DNA from: Rhodocollybia butyracea
Lineage: Eukaryota > Basidiomycota > Agaricomycetes > Agaricales > Omphalotaceae
DNA: 64,000 nt
Assembly: GCA_015501585.1 (NCBI GenBank)
Contig: JADNRY010000103.1
Location: 1 to 64,000 of the forward strand
Direction of reading: 5' to 3'
Shown here: one piece after another, positions 1 through 10,468 of the stretch
Layout of the letters: every line of letters begins with the position of its first letter
How positions within the stretch are numbered: position 1 is the first letter of the stretch
Notes under the pieces: model-generated
Database searches by the model: none
What the model was told of the DNA's origin: nothing
Seen by the model: only the letters and a program-made list of their open reading frames with translations
Translations under genes and position numbers: made by a program

Positions 1-1240
1 TAGGGCACGGGCTATATCCCGATTCGCGCTGGAGAATTCTTTTCTGGTCATCCCCATGCATACCATATACACATAAGACTAGACGCCTTGGGTGCCACAC
101 TATCTGGTTGGCCCACGTTTCTGGGAAATCTTTCTCGATAATTCTCCCTCACCATCGAAATGTCTCAATGGAATGATGAACGTCTCTCACTGGCTCCTGA
201 ATCAACAGAATTTGCACACAGTGCTTTGCTAGCCTGCAACGGTCTTGTGAAGCGATTTGCACCCTCCACTTTGGAAGCATCACATCTTCGAGTGGGGAGG
301 ATGACTCGATACATCAATGCATCACCCCTGCATCATCCACTCCTGGAGAAGGTCGAGCTGCGTCCCATAATCCTCCATCGCTCCCAACATGCTCCAAATC
401 TGCACACATTATCGTTGCTTTCGATCCCAAATTTATCTATGTTCTTCAATTTTTTTTGGAAGCAAGTTATGGTTGTTGGCCTCCCTGAATCCTGGAAACC
501 GGTACTCCGGAGAAAAGGTGCGGGAAATCTTCGAGGTATACCATAATCTCAAAGGGCTGCGCTTTTCTTTATCTCCCGGGGATCATTTCGAATATTCCGT
601 ATCACCCCTCAAGGCACCATGGAACTATGATATAATGTTTTCTCATCGATTCCTTGTCCTGCTCCGACTTTTTTGTATATTGAGGGCAGCCATTCCGTGG
701 ACCTCGACCGCAAATATATAGCTGAAGGAGTTTGTATCCTGCTCCGAGCATCTTACAACCCTCTCCATCAGATCTGCTCCTATAGTCGACTCGCTAGGTT
801 CTCATCCAACTACCTTCCCCACTCCATCTTACCGTCAATGACCCCGGGATACACGATAATAGTCCTATAACCCCCTATCCCGAGTAAAGGTTGTGTGTCC
901 GTCTCGGCGATGAATCGAGCACTAGATCCATAAAGTTAGCGGAAAATTTACAAAGCCTTTCGCTTTTCTTCTGTAGTGGTTCCGCAAAAGAAAGCTTTAG
1001 CGACACAGATTTTGTCGATATGATATTATCGAGGTGGCTTCCTGATGGTTCTGCAAATCGGATAGAAAGATTGCGTGAGTTGTTCTGCGCTTCATAGATC
1101 GAGATCCAGCCAGACAGAGGGTTTTTGTTTCTGCACCGCTTAAGCGGCTATGACGAGGCAGGGATGAAAATGGTGGTCATCGATTCGCATTTTGGGATTG
1201 TGGTATGAGTAGTTTACTTACGTGGTATATCCATGAACGA
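1..1240 (+). pseudogene. F-box/LRR-type gene relic (copy 1)
   Basis: This is a decayed plus-strand copy of an F-box/LRR-type protein gene. The open stretch 160-546 contains APNLHTLSLLSIP, which lines up with APRLHSLSVLSFP in the intact F-box gene at 57957-59585. The stretch 891-1097 (LQSLSLFF...DTDFVDMILSRW) lines up with LQSLSLTF...DRTFVDVVSSRW of the same gene, and the codons near 1150-1208 (GMKMVVI) match its C-terminal GMRVVII. Between these islands the frame changes several times, stops accumulate and the F-box itself is not visible. It is therefore a pseudogene rather than a spliced gene. A second relic of the same 3' half lies at 7380-7812. Confidence 0.7.
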
Positions 1241-1757
1241 TATCCTTTCAAATAGCTGGCTAGTTCACCATCCTTAAGCCTCTAGGCTCAACTACATGGA
1301 AGTGCTGGAGTTAGCTGGAGTCGACTGTAGATTTCCAACTATCCTTCGTCTGGTACACCAGTAAATCATGAGCAATGTACTTTATTTATTAGATGTAAAA
1401 GCTCATGCTGCGGCACGACATACCCCTGGTACCGACTTGCCATGTAAAGGGCCTTCTTCAGTCGAGACGTCAAAGGTCTGGCAGTGCAGTATGTCATTCC
1501 CAGCGGCAAAGGCGGGGATATGATCGTTGGGTGAAAAGCTGAACTGATCGACTCATCCTGTGAACAAGTTATTAAGCAACTCTCTGCTTTTGGAGTTCCA
1601 AATCCGAACAACGCACTCGAAGACACACACTAACATAAATGTACATTTCCCAATACAGGCTGCAGCTCTTATCAGCTCCCCGCACTACCTACTACCTAGT
1701 CTTACAAACATGATATACTTACCTACTTAAATAAGAGTCTGAAATGCATAGATGAAT
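1239..1757. repeat. Left arm of ~0.5 kb inverted repeat
   Basis: This segment recurs in reverse complement at 5098-5604. Matching landmarks are the outer end CGATAT.CTTTCAAATAGCT and the inner end GCATAGATGA, with near-continuous similarity between them and a few small indels. It sits between the F-box relic and the motif-protein gene, where the sister duplication (7812-7917) has only about 100 bp, so it is an insertion specific to this copy. No transposase is visible. It could be a non-autonomous element or half of a larger inverted-repeat element. Confidence 0.8.
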
Positions 1758-1874
1758 CAAAAGGTACGTTGGATAGCAAGCATATCGAGATGGAATCAAT
1801 CCCAAAACTAATACAACAACAGCTCGAACAAAACAAATATAGGAAGAAGTACAAAAGTTGAAACACGAAAGAAG

Positions 1875-2842
1875 TTATGCAAAGATTACAATTCGGGCTG
1901 GATACAATCTGAATTTAGTAGTGGTACTCCCGGCCATACACCCTAGGCCAGTTATCCACAGGGGAGGTACGAAGCTCTGGTTCGAGTGGGACATCTGTGG
2001 AGTCTGACTATCTACATGCCATTGAGTGAGTTTTAACGCTTGGGCAATTGAAGATCAGCAGTCCAAAACTCACAATGATTGTACACGGGCATCGCAGCAG
2101 GCATCGTATAAGCGCGTACATAGTTTGGGTGTGAGGGAAATTGTGCATGATGTGGAGGGGTCCGAGGATCGTTAACGTAGTACTGCCCAGGGGCACCAGT
2201 CGTTGGAGTGCCGGTAACATAACCATTGTGGCTCAATGGGTCCATGGAATCTATGTAAAGATATCATCAGTACACATCTATGATCTGGCGCTGAGTTCGG
2301 TGATAGGAGCTGACGATTAGGTGGCCCATTGCCGTGACTATGTTGACTTTGCATGGTATAGCTTCTATCATATTCTAAGCGAATATATAAGACTCTTGGT
2401 GGCTAGTTTTAGACGAGAAAGAAATACCATAGTGCGGAACTCCATGGGGAGCAGAATACATTTGATGAGAATTAGACCTCCTTTCTTTCCTCCGGCTCCG
2501 CATGTCCCTTCGCACATTGCTGAAATTGTTCTGCCCCTCAAATTTGACGCTTTTGGCTTTTGTAAAAAATTCTCCTGCAGTTTCGGGAGCAGTATGTTGC
2601 TTGCGGGGAGGTTCGCGAGCGCTTCCCGAGTTGCTTCCGCCGGTTGTGGAATGTCTTTGACGACGAGCGGAGGGAAGGTGTTCTCTGGGAGCTTGACCAA
2701 GTTCTCCTTCATCGGAATCATAAGTAACTTCTTCGATCAAGTCACCTCCGACATTGTGAAACCGATTCGTAGAATCTCTGGTAAAGATAATGTCACTGGC
2801 GTTCGTGAAAAAGGTGCTTGGTTTGCTAGGATGATCTGACAT
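1875..2842 (-). CDS. Short protein with two F..NV.GD motifs (copy A)
   Basis: Minus-strand spliced gene; exon 1 runs 2842-2428 and further exons follow to a stop near 1875-1877 (a frame ending at 1915 is also open). The product is polar and low in complexity. Exon 1 carries two motifs: FFTNASDIIF...RFHNVGGD near residues 10-32 and FFTKAKSVKFEGQNNFSNV near residue 90. YDSDEGELGQAPREH lies between them. The same layout occurs in the paralogue at 7917-8959. Downstream exons are Pro/Tyr/His-rich. I recognise the F..A...F..F.NV.GD pattern as one that recurs in Agaricomycete proteins, including at N-termini of STAND-type proteins, but no function is assigned. The intron 1/exon 2 border is uncertain. 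Confidence 0.65.
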
Positions 2843-2877
2843 CAGGAGTCGAAGAATCTCAAGACTTGTACTGTGTG

Positions 2878-2887
2878 TTTATATACC
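2878..2887 (-). promoter_or_regulatory. TATA-like box of motif gene A
   Basis: On the minus strand GGTATATAAA lies about 37-45 bp upstream of the ATG. The same box is present at the same distance upstream of the paralogue (8992-9001). About 250 bp of upstream sequence is also recognisably shared, so promoter and gene were duplicated together. Confidence 0.5.
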
Positions 2888-3120
2888 AGTCACTGGCAGG
2901 CCCAGTCGAACACGAGTGTTTTTCTTTTGCGATGTAGAGTGGCTTGAGAATACGAAAGTCATATCTCAATTCTTAACAGCAATCCTTGAAACAGCAATCT
3001 GACAAGTGATTGCAATCTGATCGTAGCTCCTTGTTTTCGTTTCTCCCGAATCTCTTCCTTCCTTCCACCGAGCGGCACCCACAGAAGCACAGGAACACTG
3101 ATCACCTGAGCGCAGGGACA

Positions 3121-3423
3121 TCAAGTTCTCCTGAATAGTCCATTAGTAAACAAGTAGTCAAGCATATAGAGTTCATGTACGAAATTGGTCATGGTGGGAG
3201 GATCTACAGCAACGGATTTGTTCCTGCTATGAGCTTGTTCTCTCCTCCCATTGCGGGTGTATGTACCCACACCGGAGTAATCTGCGGACCATGCCATGTA
3301 ATAAATCATTCCTTCCTTCCTAAGCTGTCCTTCATACTGGTCGACACCAAAGCCGCCGATTGGTGAAGGAAAAACTAGCTTTTTAGGCGCCAAATCATCC
3401 TGAAAATGTCCGGTCGCAAACAC
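3121..3423 (-). CDS. Unrecognised small ORF
   Basis: A 100-codon minus-strand reading frame containing FPSPIGGFGVDQYEGQL and YYMAWSADYSGVGTYTRNG. The composition looks protein-like, but I recognise no domain and it has no obvious counterpart in the sister duplication around 9.2 kb. It lies between the promoter of motif gene A and the retrotransposon relic, so it may be a fragment of either a host gene or a mobile element. Confidence 0.25.
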   Translation of the reverse strand: MFATGHFQDDLAPKKLVFPSPIGGFGVDQYEGQLRKEGMIYYMAWSADYSGVGTYTRNGRREQAHSRNKSVAVDPPTMTNFVHELYMLDYLFTNGLFRRT

Positions 3424-3489
3424 GATTCTGTCATCATCGAATACCCTGCGAATCTGTGAGTACCTGTCTTACATGGGCTCAGGGTCTAT

Positions 3490-4770
3490 CATGTGGAACA
3501 AGCGGTCGATGTGGCAATCTGATCAACATCTCACGCGGCTCTCCAACTCAAACTAGATGCCTTCTTCAAGTGGTGCGCTCTAAACTCTGTGAAGAAAACT
3601 AAGTGGATGCTATTTGGACCTATCCCTCGTTCTCCCCCTTCCTTCTTCATAAACGGAGAGAAGATCGAATGGGTAGACAAATACAAATACCTGGAAGTAC
3701 TATTCACGTCGACGTCAAGGAACATCTTCTCAGCATTCTAAGTCTCAATTAAGCAAAGCACTAAACGTTTCACAGGCTATCTTTGCAATAGAGCCAATGA
3801 TGGGTTATCTCCCTCTAAAAGAAGCTATTAGTCTCTACTGGGCTAGAGTAGATCCCCACCTCACTCTCGGATGTGAGGTTGCTATCGACATCGACGTTAA
3901 GCTGCTGGACTCCCTCGGAAAGGTACAAACCTTATACCTCAGAAGACTTCTAGGATCTCACAGCCACTCTACCGTCGTCCCTTTGTTCTCAGAGACTGGG
4001 ATACAACCTATCCTTTATAGAAGGATCGTCTTAGCTCTTGCATTCCTTTCGTACCTCCTGGCACTTCCGCATAGTCGCATTGCCCGATGCACCTTGGAAA
4101 ACAGCTTCCAGTTGTCTGCAGAGGTCACCTCAATTGGGTAACCGACTTGATACTTGTCCTATCGCGCCTCCCGTCTCCGGTGGTTTGCTCCCTGATGGAC
4201 CTCAGAAACGTGGAACACATTAAGGCACTATCTCTGCTGACCGTGAAGTCCTGCGAGGCGACGATCACGCAGCGCATCCTAGATTCCATGCGACTGCACC
4301 CACACAACCGTGCGCAACTTGATGAAAACGACATTCGTCTCCTACACGTACCTGCCCTCACACTGAGGCCTTACCTATACTGCATCACAGTGCCTAAACA
4401 CAGGGATGCACTGACCCAGTTACTCATCATCCCATGCCTTGTCGGTAAAACGCCTTCGATACGAGCAGAGATATAGACCCACTATCCCGAGAGAGTGGCG
4501 ACTCTGTCGATTTAGTCACTCTTCCACGGAAGACGGGGTGCACGCGCTCCTTGAGTGTAAAGGCAATACCGCTCTCCTTCAAATCCGACGCACTTTCATG
4601 GACAATGTGATCAGCCTCTCACCGTCGCTGGCTACAGGTTTGGCTACACTCGCCTCGCGAGAGTTGCTAGGCTTGATACTGTTCAGACACCGTTTGCTGC
4701 CGCCAGTAGGCTTAACATTTTTGCAGGGGCGGAGATGTGGGTACCGAATGCAGAGCTGTATAGTACACTT
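3490..4770 (+). mobile_element. Decayed non-LTR retrotransposon (LINE) 3' part
   Basis: Plus-strand fragments read as the end of a reverse transcriptase and its downstream region. Around 3570-3720 the text KTKWMLFG, then FFINGEKIEWVDKYKYLEV, matches the typical LINE block 'NxxKTxxMxF ... NGxxIxxVxxYKYLGV'. It is followed after a frame change by ARVDPHLTLGCEVAIDID and LYLRRLLG (3797-4140), and near 4490-4560 by CRFSHSSTEDGVHALLECKG, like the C-terminal zinc-knuckle region. Frameshifts and stops between blocks mean it is inactive. No poly(A) tail or target duplication was identified. Confidence 0.75.
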
Positions 4771-5097
4771 GACAATGTAATCCTTACGCACAACTACTAT
4801 AGGATGTACCACGTTTTACTAATATTGGCACAAATAAGGGCTTGCCCCGACTGCGCCTTGGCCTGTGTATCATCGTCGAATTGCAGGAGGTCCCGACCTC
4901 TCAACTCAACAATAATAATATCAATTCCATGTCTATTGACGATGTTGTGAGTCCGGAGGACCCGACCTCTCAACGTAGCAATGTTGAAGATAGATGCCTA
5001 CGGCACATATCCTAGGCGCGATATGTGTAGCGTGGAGCACGCTGTTTCTAAATGGGACCGCGCGGGTTAATTAAGTTGCTATCCGACAGACCTTTTT

Positions 5098-5604
5098 AAT
5101 CATCTATGCATTCAGACTCTTATTTAAGTAGGTAAGTATATCATGTTTGTAAGACTAGGTAGTAGGTAGTGCGGGGAGCTGATAAGAGCTGCAGCCTGCA
5201 TTGGGAAATGTACATTTATGTTAGTGTGTGTCTTCGAGTGCGTTGTTCGGATTTGGAACTCCAAAAGCAGAGAGTTGCTTTACCTGTTCACAGGATGAGT
5301 CGATCAGTTCAGCTTTTCACCCAACGATCATATCCCCGCCTTTGCCGCTGGGAAAGACATACTGCACTGCCAGACCTCTGACGTCTCGACTGAAGAAGGT
5401 CCTTTACATGGCAAGTCGGTACCAGGGGCATGTCGTGCCGCAGCTTGAGCTTTTACATCTAATAAAGTATATTGCTCATGATTTACTGGTGTACCAGACG
5501 ACGGATAGTTGGAAATCTACAGTCGACTCCAGCCAACTCCAGCACTTCCATGTAGTTGAACCTGGAGGCTTGAGGATGGTGAACTAGCTAGCTATTTGAA
5601 AGAA
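5098..5604. repeat. Right arm of ~0.5 kb inverted repeat
   Basis: Reverse complement of 1239-1757. Shared landmarks include the AAGTAGGTAAGTATATCATG block near the inner end and GATGGTGAACTAGCTAGCT near the outer end. Both arms keep a similar ~80-codon open frame (FGFGTPKAESC ... LTSRLKK) and differ there by an in-frame 3-bp indel, but that frame has no ATG. The span between the arms is about 3.3 kb and contains motif gene A and the LINE relic. Confidence 0.8.
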
Positions 5605-5614
5605 TATCGGTTCA

Positions 5615-5713
5615 GGCTGTTCAGCTGCCAGCTTACTTTATTAGGGAATTGATCTCTGGTAAAAAGTGCTCGCAAGTGACTACGAGTGATCACTCGCGGG
5701 CAGCTGAACAGCC
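5615..5713. mobile_element. MITE-like palindromic element
   Basis: A 99-bp segment is bounded by perfect 15-bp inverted repeats, GGCTGTTCAGCTGCC at 5615-5629 and its complement at 5699-5713. It starts about 10 bp beyond the right inverted-repeat arm. No clear target-site duplication is visible. It could be a miniature inverted-repeat transposon or simply a structured repeat end. Confidence 0.45.
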
Positions 5714-5749
5714 TCTCAACCTGCCTACCTGCGTCTGAAATCATTCATT

Positions 5750-6660
5750 CATCTCTTCTAATAGTATTATTAGGTTTGGCTCCACACAGACTGTGAATCT
5801 GCCAAAAATCTGCGCTGTACACTATATAATAACCAATGATACCAAGTTGGCATTTCCCAAGGTAGTTCCCCAAACAGAGATAGCAGGAAATGGGGGAAGA
5901 ATCTCAATCAAAGTTACAGCACGATCATGAAAGCAAGTCACTAAAGAACAACAGTGCAACAAAATTCAAGCAGGTAAGTATCACAAAAGTCTATCGACGC
6001 TATGTTGATAATGCGTAGCGAAAGGCTATTGTTTAAAGTTTAGCCAAGAATCATTGGGCAGCAAGGAGAATTAAAGTGGTCGGTACGGTAATGAATACAA
6101 CATAAGCTGAACAGTCGGGGGATCATTATCAAACGTGCGTGCTCGTGGGTATAAAGATAGTGCCATACTTACAGGGGCCTGAGATATTGTGTCAACGACA
6201 AGGAGCGGTAAGAGTCCTGACTCGGATCTCGCTATGTTTCCCGCGCATATATTTAGATGAAGTAGATGGAGGCTTTATAGACAAAATAGATGATCGAATT
6301 ATCTGTGCATTAGGGAAAAAGCAGTGCATCGGAGAAAAGATCAAGGAAAGAAGGTGGAAATCACAAAGAGTCCAATAGTTTAGGAAACATATCCGCCTTA
6401 GATTTTGGTGGTTGCGGGCCTAGGAGATCCGGAAAAATGCTGTAGAGCCAACGTCGAAGATTCACCGCGACAGCCGTGCAGCTTTGCGACCCATTCCAGT
6501 CAGATGAACAATATCTTGATGTACCTTCCGTGGGACCCGAGTATCCGAGTTAGACAGATATCGGGGGGTCCAGTAAAGGAGATTTCAACCGCGGTTAAGT
6601 GTCAGGGAATATTCAAATTAGCCAGACTCGGACTCGAGCAGAAAAAGAAATTGTAACGGG
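5750..6660 (-). pseudogene. Decayed duplicated segment X, copy 1
   Basis: This stretch aligns in patches with 9600-10370. Shared blocks include TCTTC.AATA.TATTA near the start, CCTGAG.TAT..GTCAA.GAC (6179-6205 versus 9811-9835) and the block around 6440-6510 versus 10180-10250 (GCTGTAGAGCCAAC, GCGACAGCCGT). Neither copy has a convincing full-length frame. The minus-strand frames in copy 2 look more protein-like, which suggests a former minus-strand gene. Product unknown. Confidence 0.45.
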
Positions 6661-7379
6661 CATGTGGTCAAGGTGAGCCGCTTATCCAGTCAAAGCTTTT
6701 GCGGTGGCGTTGCTATCTTTGCTCTTCAGGTTACTTATTTGAAAGAGCTGTTTTCTCAAGGGCTCCCAAGCCGAAATTTAATGCTAGAAGTCCGAGGCTG
6801 ATGCAGCTGAGTCGAGGTAGCCCGTGGAAATTGGAGTCCCAAATTTAATTTCTATAAACCCGGCACAGTGTCTGGAGGACTACACAGCGCACCTACTCCT
6901 CTGGAAATGTTAGTAGGAATCCGCACCACGTCTGGAGCTGGCAAGTCCTCTGAAGTTCTTCCGCCCGTGGTATAGCGTATAGCTGATTTTAATTTTGGTG
7001 TATAAACTTCGAATTGCTAAAGCAACCTCTTTGAACGTCAGAACTAGATTCTGGAATATGTAACTCAACAGCTTGGTCTTTTATCCCGCTGACGCTCCAA
7101 GTTCTGAAATTTGCTTAGGACAGTTTTTGAAAGTCGCATTATCCTATAACTTGAAATACAAACTTGCAACGAGATGGGTTGATTGTTATGACGTTCTTGC
7201 GTTCATGTCCCCTCGTCTCAGCTATTCATAACTAATTGTTCTTTGAACAAATCGCTGTGTACTTATGTCTGATACCTGACCTTTAAGGCAGAAAATTTCT
7301 AGCTAATTCAACCTCCCCATCATTGATTAATTGTCTGCTCACAACGGCGGCAGCAAGGATTCGAAACTCAACAAGTCTA
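6661..7379. other. Junction between the two duplication units
   Basis: About 700 bp with no gene I can support. It separates the end of duplicated segment X (copy 1) from the second F-box relic. I see no clean repeat ends, so the duplication breakpoint is not defined to the base. Confidence 0.4.
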
Positions 7380-7812
7380 TATCTCGCTCCGAGCATCTTA
7401 CGACCCCTTCCATCGAATCTTAGAGGGAGGTGCTTCAGGTCTAATCAGATCTGCTCCCTTAGTCGACTTGGATTTCATCCTCTCAGCCAACTACCTTCCT
7501 TACTCCCTCTTTGTCAGTTACTCCGGAATACACGACAAGAGCTCTATAGCCCCATACTATTGCAATGTTCATGTCAACGAATGAAGCACTAGTTCTTTAA
7601 AATTAACCAAAAGTAACAAAGCCTTTCGCTTACCTTTTGTACTGAGCTTCAGCGACAAAGATTTCGTCGATGCGGTGATGTAGAGGTGACTCCCCAATGG
7701 TTCTGGGAGCGGGATGAGGCTTGCTTTCTGTGTTCCTGCAAGAGACAGGGAGTTTTTTGCAGCGGCCCCGGGCATGAAAGTAATCATCGGTTCATTTCGA
7801 GATTATGGTATG
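7380..7812 (+). pseudogene. F-box/LRR-type gene relic (copy 2)
   Basis: A second decayed copy of the 3' half of an F-box/LRR-type gene, paralogous to 735-1208. Both share the CGCTCCGAGCATCTTAC block (near 7385 and 743), a stretch ending in TTTCGTCGATG / TTTGTCGATAT, and the C-terminal codons GMKVIIGS before a stop near 7810. It is immediately followed by motif gene B on the opposite strand, the same order as in copy 1 but without the 0.5 kb insertion. Confidence 0.6.
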
Positions 7813-7916
7813 TAGTTTATTGTACATGGTGTTTGAAAAACGAAACATGATATAAGTAGCAGGAGGTGCACGTCAAAGTACTTATTGACAATGCCGAAAA
7901 AACCAAAACCTGGGTA

Positions 7917-8959
7917 CTATCTGTAGCTAGGCCGAGCCTGAGCGTAACGTGAGCCGTCGCGATGGGACCTCTCTTGGGCGTGGTATAGATCCTTCTCCAA
8001 TGTAGGATAAGGGTAACTCTGGCTCGAGTGGGGAACATTCTGCGCTCGAGTCTGGCCCTTCCGATCACCGTAGAATTGAAAGCGCGGCTGATGCCCATTA
8101 CCTTGAAGTTCTTCGCGTGTAGTAGCTATGTAGAATGAACATCAACGTTTGCGCAATCGATGATCAGTAGCCACAGAAAACTTACAACGATTGTACGCTG
8201 GCATTGTGGAAGAGCGTGAAGGAGTTGGGTGGAGTGGGGGGAATGAACGTGTATGAGGTGGCCTTGAAGCCTGGGGATCGTTGGGATAGTAGTAGCTCTC
8301 AGGAGGGCTAGTCATCGGAGCGTCGATACCAAAACCATAGCCACCAACTGGGCTGTTGGAATCTAAGTAGATATCAGTATACTCGCGCTCTGTTGATAGT
8401 AGGAGGAGCTGACGTTTGAAAGGCGCACTGCTGTACGCATATTGACTCTGTCTGGTATGAATAGTATAGTCTAAGTGAATATATAAGATTCTCCAGCACC
8501 AAGGATTTCGGACGAGAAAGACGTACCATACGGAACTTCCTGGGTCACTTTCGCATTTCTTGTAATCCTCATGTCCCCTCCCACGTTTTTGAATTTAGTT
8601 TTCCCGTTGAATGTGATGTCTTCAGCGCCAGCAAAAAATTCTCCCTCGACAGTTCTGCGAGCTGTAGATTGCTCGCGGTGACGATGTCCGCCACCGTCTC
8701 CCGAGCGGCTTCTGTGAGCCGTCTGTTGCTTCGAGTGACGAGATCCATCACTGCGTTGATGGCTTGGAACGGGAGAAGGGTGCTCTCTGGGAGCTTGACC
8801 AACTTCTCCTTCGTCAGAATCATAGTCATCGTCTCTTTCAACCCAGTTGCCTTTGACGTTGGTGAACTCAGTCTGATCACGTTCAGAAAAAGCAACGGCT
8901 CTGGCGCCTGCGAAATATTGGCCACGTATAGTTTCGTTTGGGTGATGACGCTCTGACAT
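7917..8959 (-). CDS. Short protein with two F..NV.GD motifs (copy B)
   Basis: Minus-strand spliced gene, paralogous to copy A. Exon 1 runs 8959-8527 with donor GTACGT. Later exons encode SNSPVGGYGFGID, then a Pro/Tyr/Ser-rich part, and after a further intron (donor GTAAGT near 8187) a final exon ending QARPSYR, with the stop at 7917-7919. Exon 1 holds YFAGARAVAF...EFTNVKGN near residues 15-38 and FFAGAEDITFNGKTKFKNVGGD near residues 108-130, separated by DDYDSDEGEVGQAPREH. The frame is open and better preserved at the C-terminus than in copy A. Function unknown; no catalytic motif, signal peptide or membrane segment is visible. Confidence 0.7.
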
Positions 8960-8991
8960 TGGGTGCTGAAGAAGTCGGACATAATTGTGGG

Positions 8992-9001
8992 CTTATATAC
9001 C
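8992..9001 (-). promoter_or_regulatory. TATA-like box of motif gene B
   Basis: GGTATATAA on the minus strand, about 33-42 bp upstream of the ATG and in the same position as in copy A. The flanking CCAGTCGAACACGAGTGTTT block is also shared by both promoters. Confidence 0.5.
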
Positions 9002-9599
9002 AGTTACTAGTCCCAGTCGAACACGAGTGTTTCTTGTTTCTTCTCCCTTGTGATCTTGCGAACATGGAAGACTGAATTCTTAACAGCGATCCGATCGTGG
9101 CTTCTCGCTTCGAATCCATTTCACTGACGAACTGCTCTCGAAGCTGTTCTTAGAGCGGACTCTGAAGAAGCGCCAGGAACACTGCGCCCACTAGAGCGGT
9201 GCGAGGACATCGGCCTCATTGTCTGAGCTATCCTTCTTCCAGATCGGCACTAAGGTGATTGGTGGAGATGGTTTAAGATGCTATAGGGAAATCTGTATGG
9301 AAATATGCGTCGCTGTTATGCTTCAACTTGTAACAATAAAAGAACTGGCTTGTCAGTATCCAGAGGTAGCAGACGTAAAACGGTTGGGACAGAACAGAAC
9401 ATTCAGGTCTCCCAGAATTCTAACTTGAAATCAGCATCTGTTAATGTTAGCAATGCGTTGTACTTGGACCGAACTCAAAGTTAGACCACACAGAAATGAT
9501 TGAGCGTTTATTCAGGCAGGCGTAGTATGACGTATGACGTCAGAATACATATCTTTCCCAGTTTCATGGGATCGAATACCTGCTCTTGGTATCGTCGCT

Positions 9600-10370
9600 A
9601 TCTCTTCCAATAATTATTAATATTATTATTGGGTTTGACTCCACCTGAATTTAGATTAGATGGTCAGCCGAGACGATGCTAAGTCAGTGTTTCCAGAAAC
9701 AGAGCGGGCAAGGGAGAAGATTAAGTTCATCTTTTCACTAAAGAACAATAGCGCAAATGAGACAGTCATTACTGTAAAGGCCCATTAACACGATGTTCTG
9801 AACAGGAGCCTGAGGTATCCCGTCAATGACGGAGAGAGGGAGCGACAAGAATCCTGTGCAAGAAACAAACGAGCTCCAGAAGAAGATAAATATATCAGGG
9901 TCCCAGATGCAGGTTCAGTACACAAGACAATTTTTTGAACTCTGTCGTGATCTGTGCTTTGGGTAGACAAGATGATAGAAAGTAATGGTTCATTGCGAAT
10001 AGTACTCCCCCGCCCGCTGCTTGGTCCTGAAAGAAGTACGAAGAGTTCACAATCGCGGTGATTCTTCTAGGTTGGACTCCGGTAGAGGTCGGTGTGTCGA
10101 TCCACAATTTCGTAGTTGATTCAGAAGCATATCTTTTGGTAGTTGTGAACCGATATCCTGGTGAAACTAGCCGATGCTGTACAGCTGTAGGGCCAACATC
10201 ATAAAATCACTGTGACAGCCGTTTGGCATGCGGCCAGCTCCGGCAGAAGTTGGTATCTTCATGCACATGAGAGAACATGATACAAAGACTCTGAAGAGGT
10301 TTTTCGTAGTAAGAGAATCGAGTCCGTCCGTCGGAGTATTGGTAGCAGAAAACAAAATTTGACCACGGTC
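9600..10370 (-). pseudogene. Decayed duplicated segment X, copy 2
   Basis: Partner of 5750-6660. Three minus-strand frames are protein-like but short: 10167-10355, 9895-10107 and 9785-9970. They include TGVQPRRITAIVNSSYFFQD and TSAGAGRMPNGCHSDFMM. They do not join into one obvious model, and I do not recognise the family. It may be the last part of a small minus-strand gene that has decayed in both copies. Confidence 0.4.
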
Positions 10371-10468
10371 ACGTGCACTGTAAGCGGTGCTTAAGCGCTC
10401 AACTTATCAAGCTCTACCGTCACTACGCTCATTCTTTTCATCTTTTTTTTCGCTCTATCTAAGCTATA

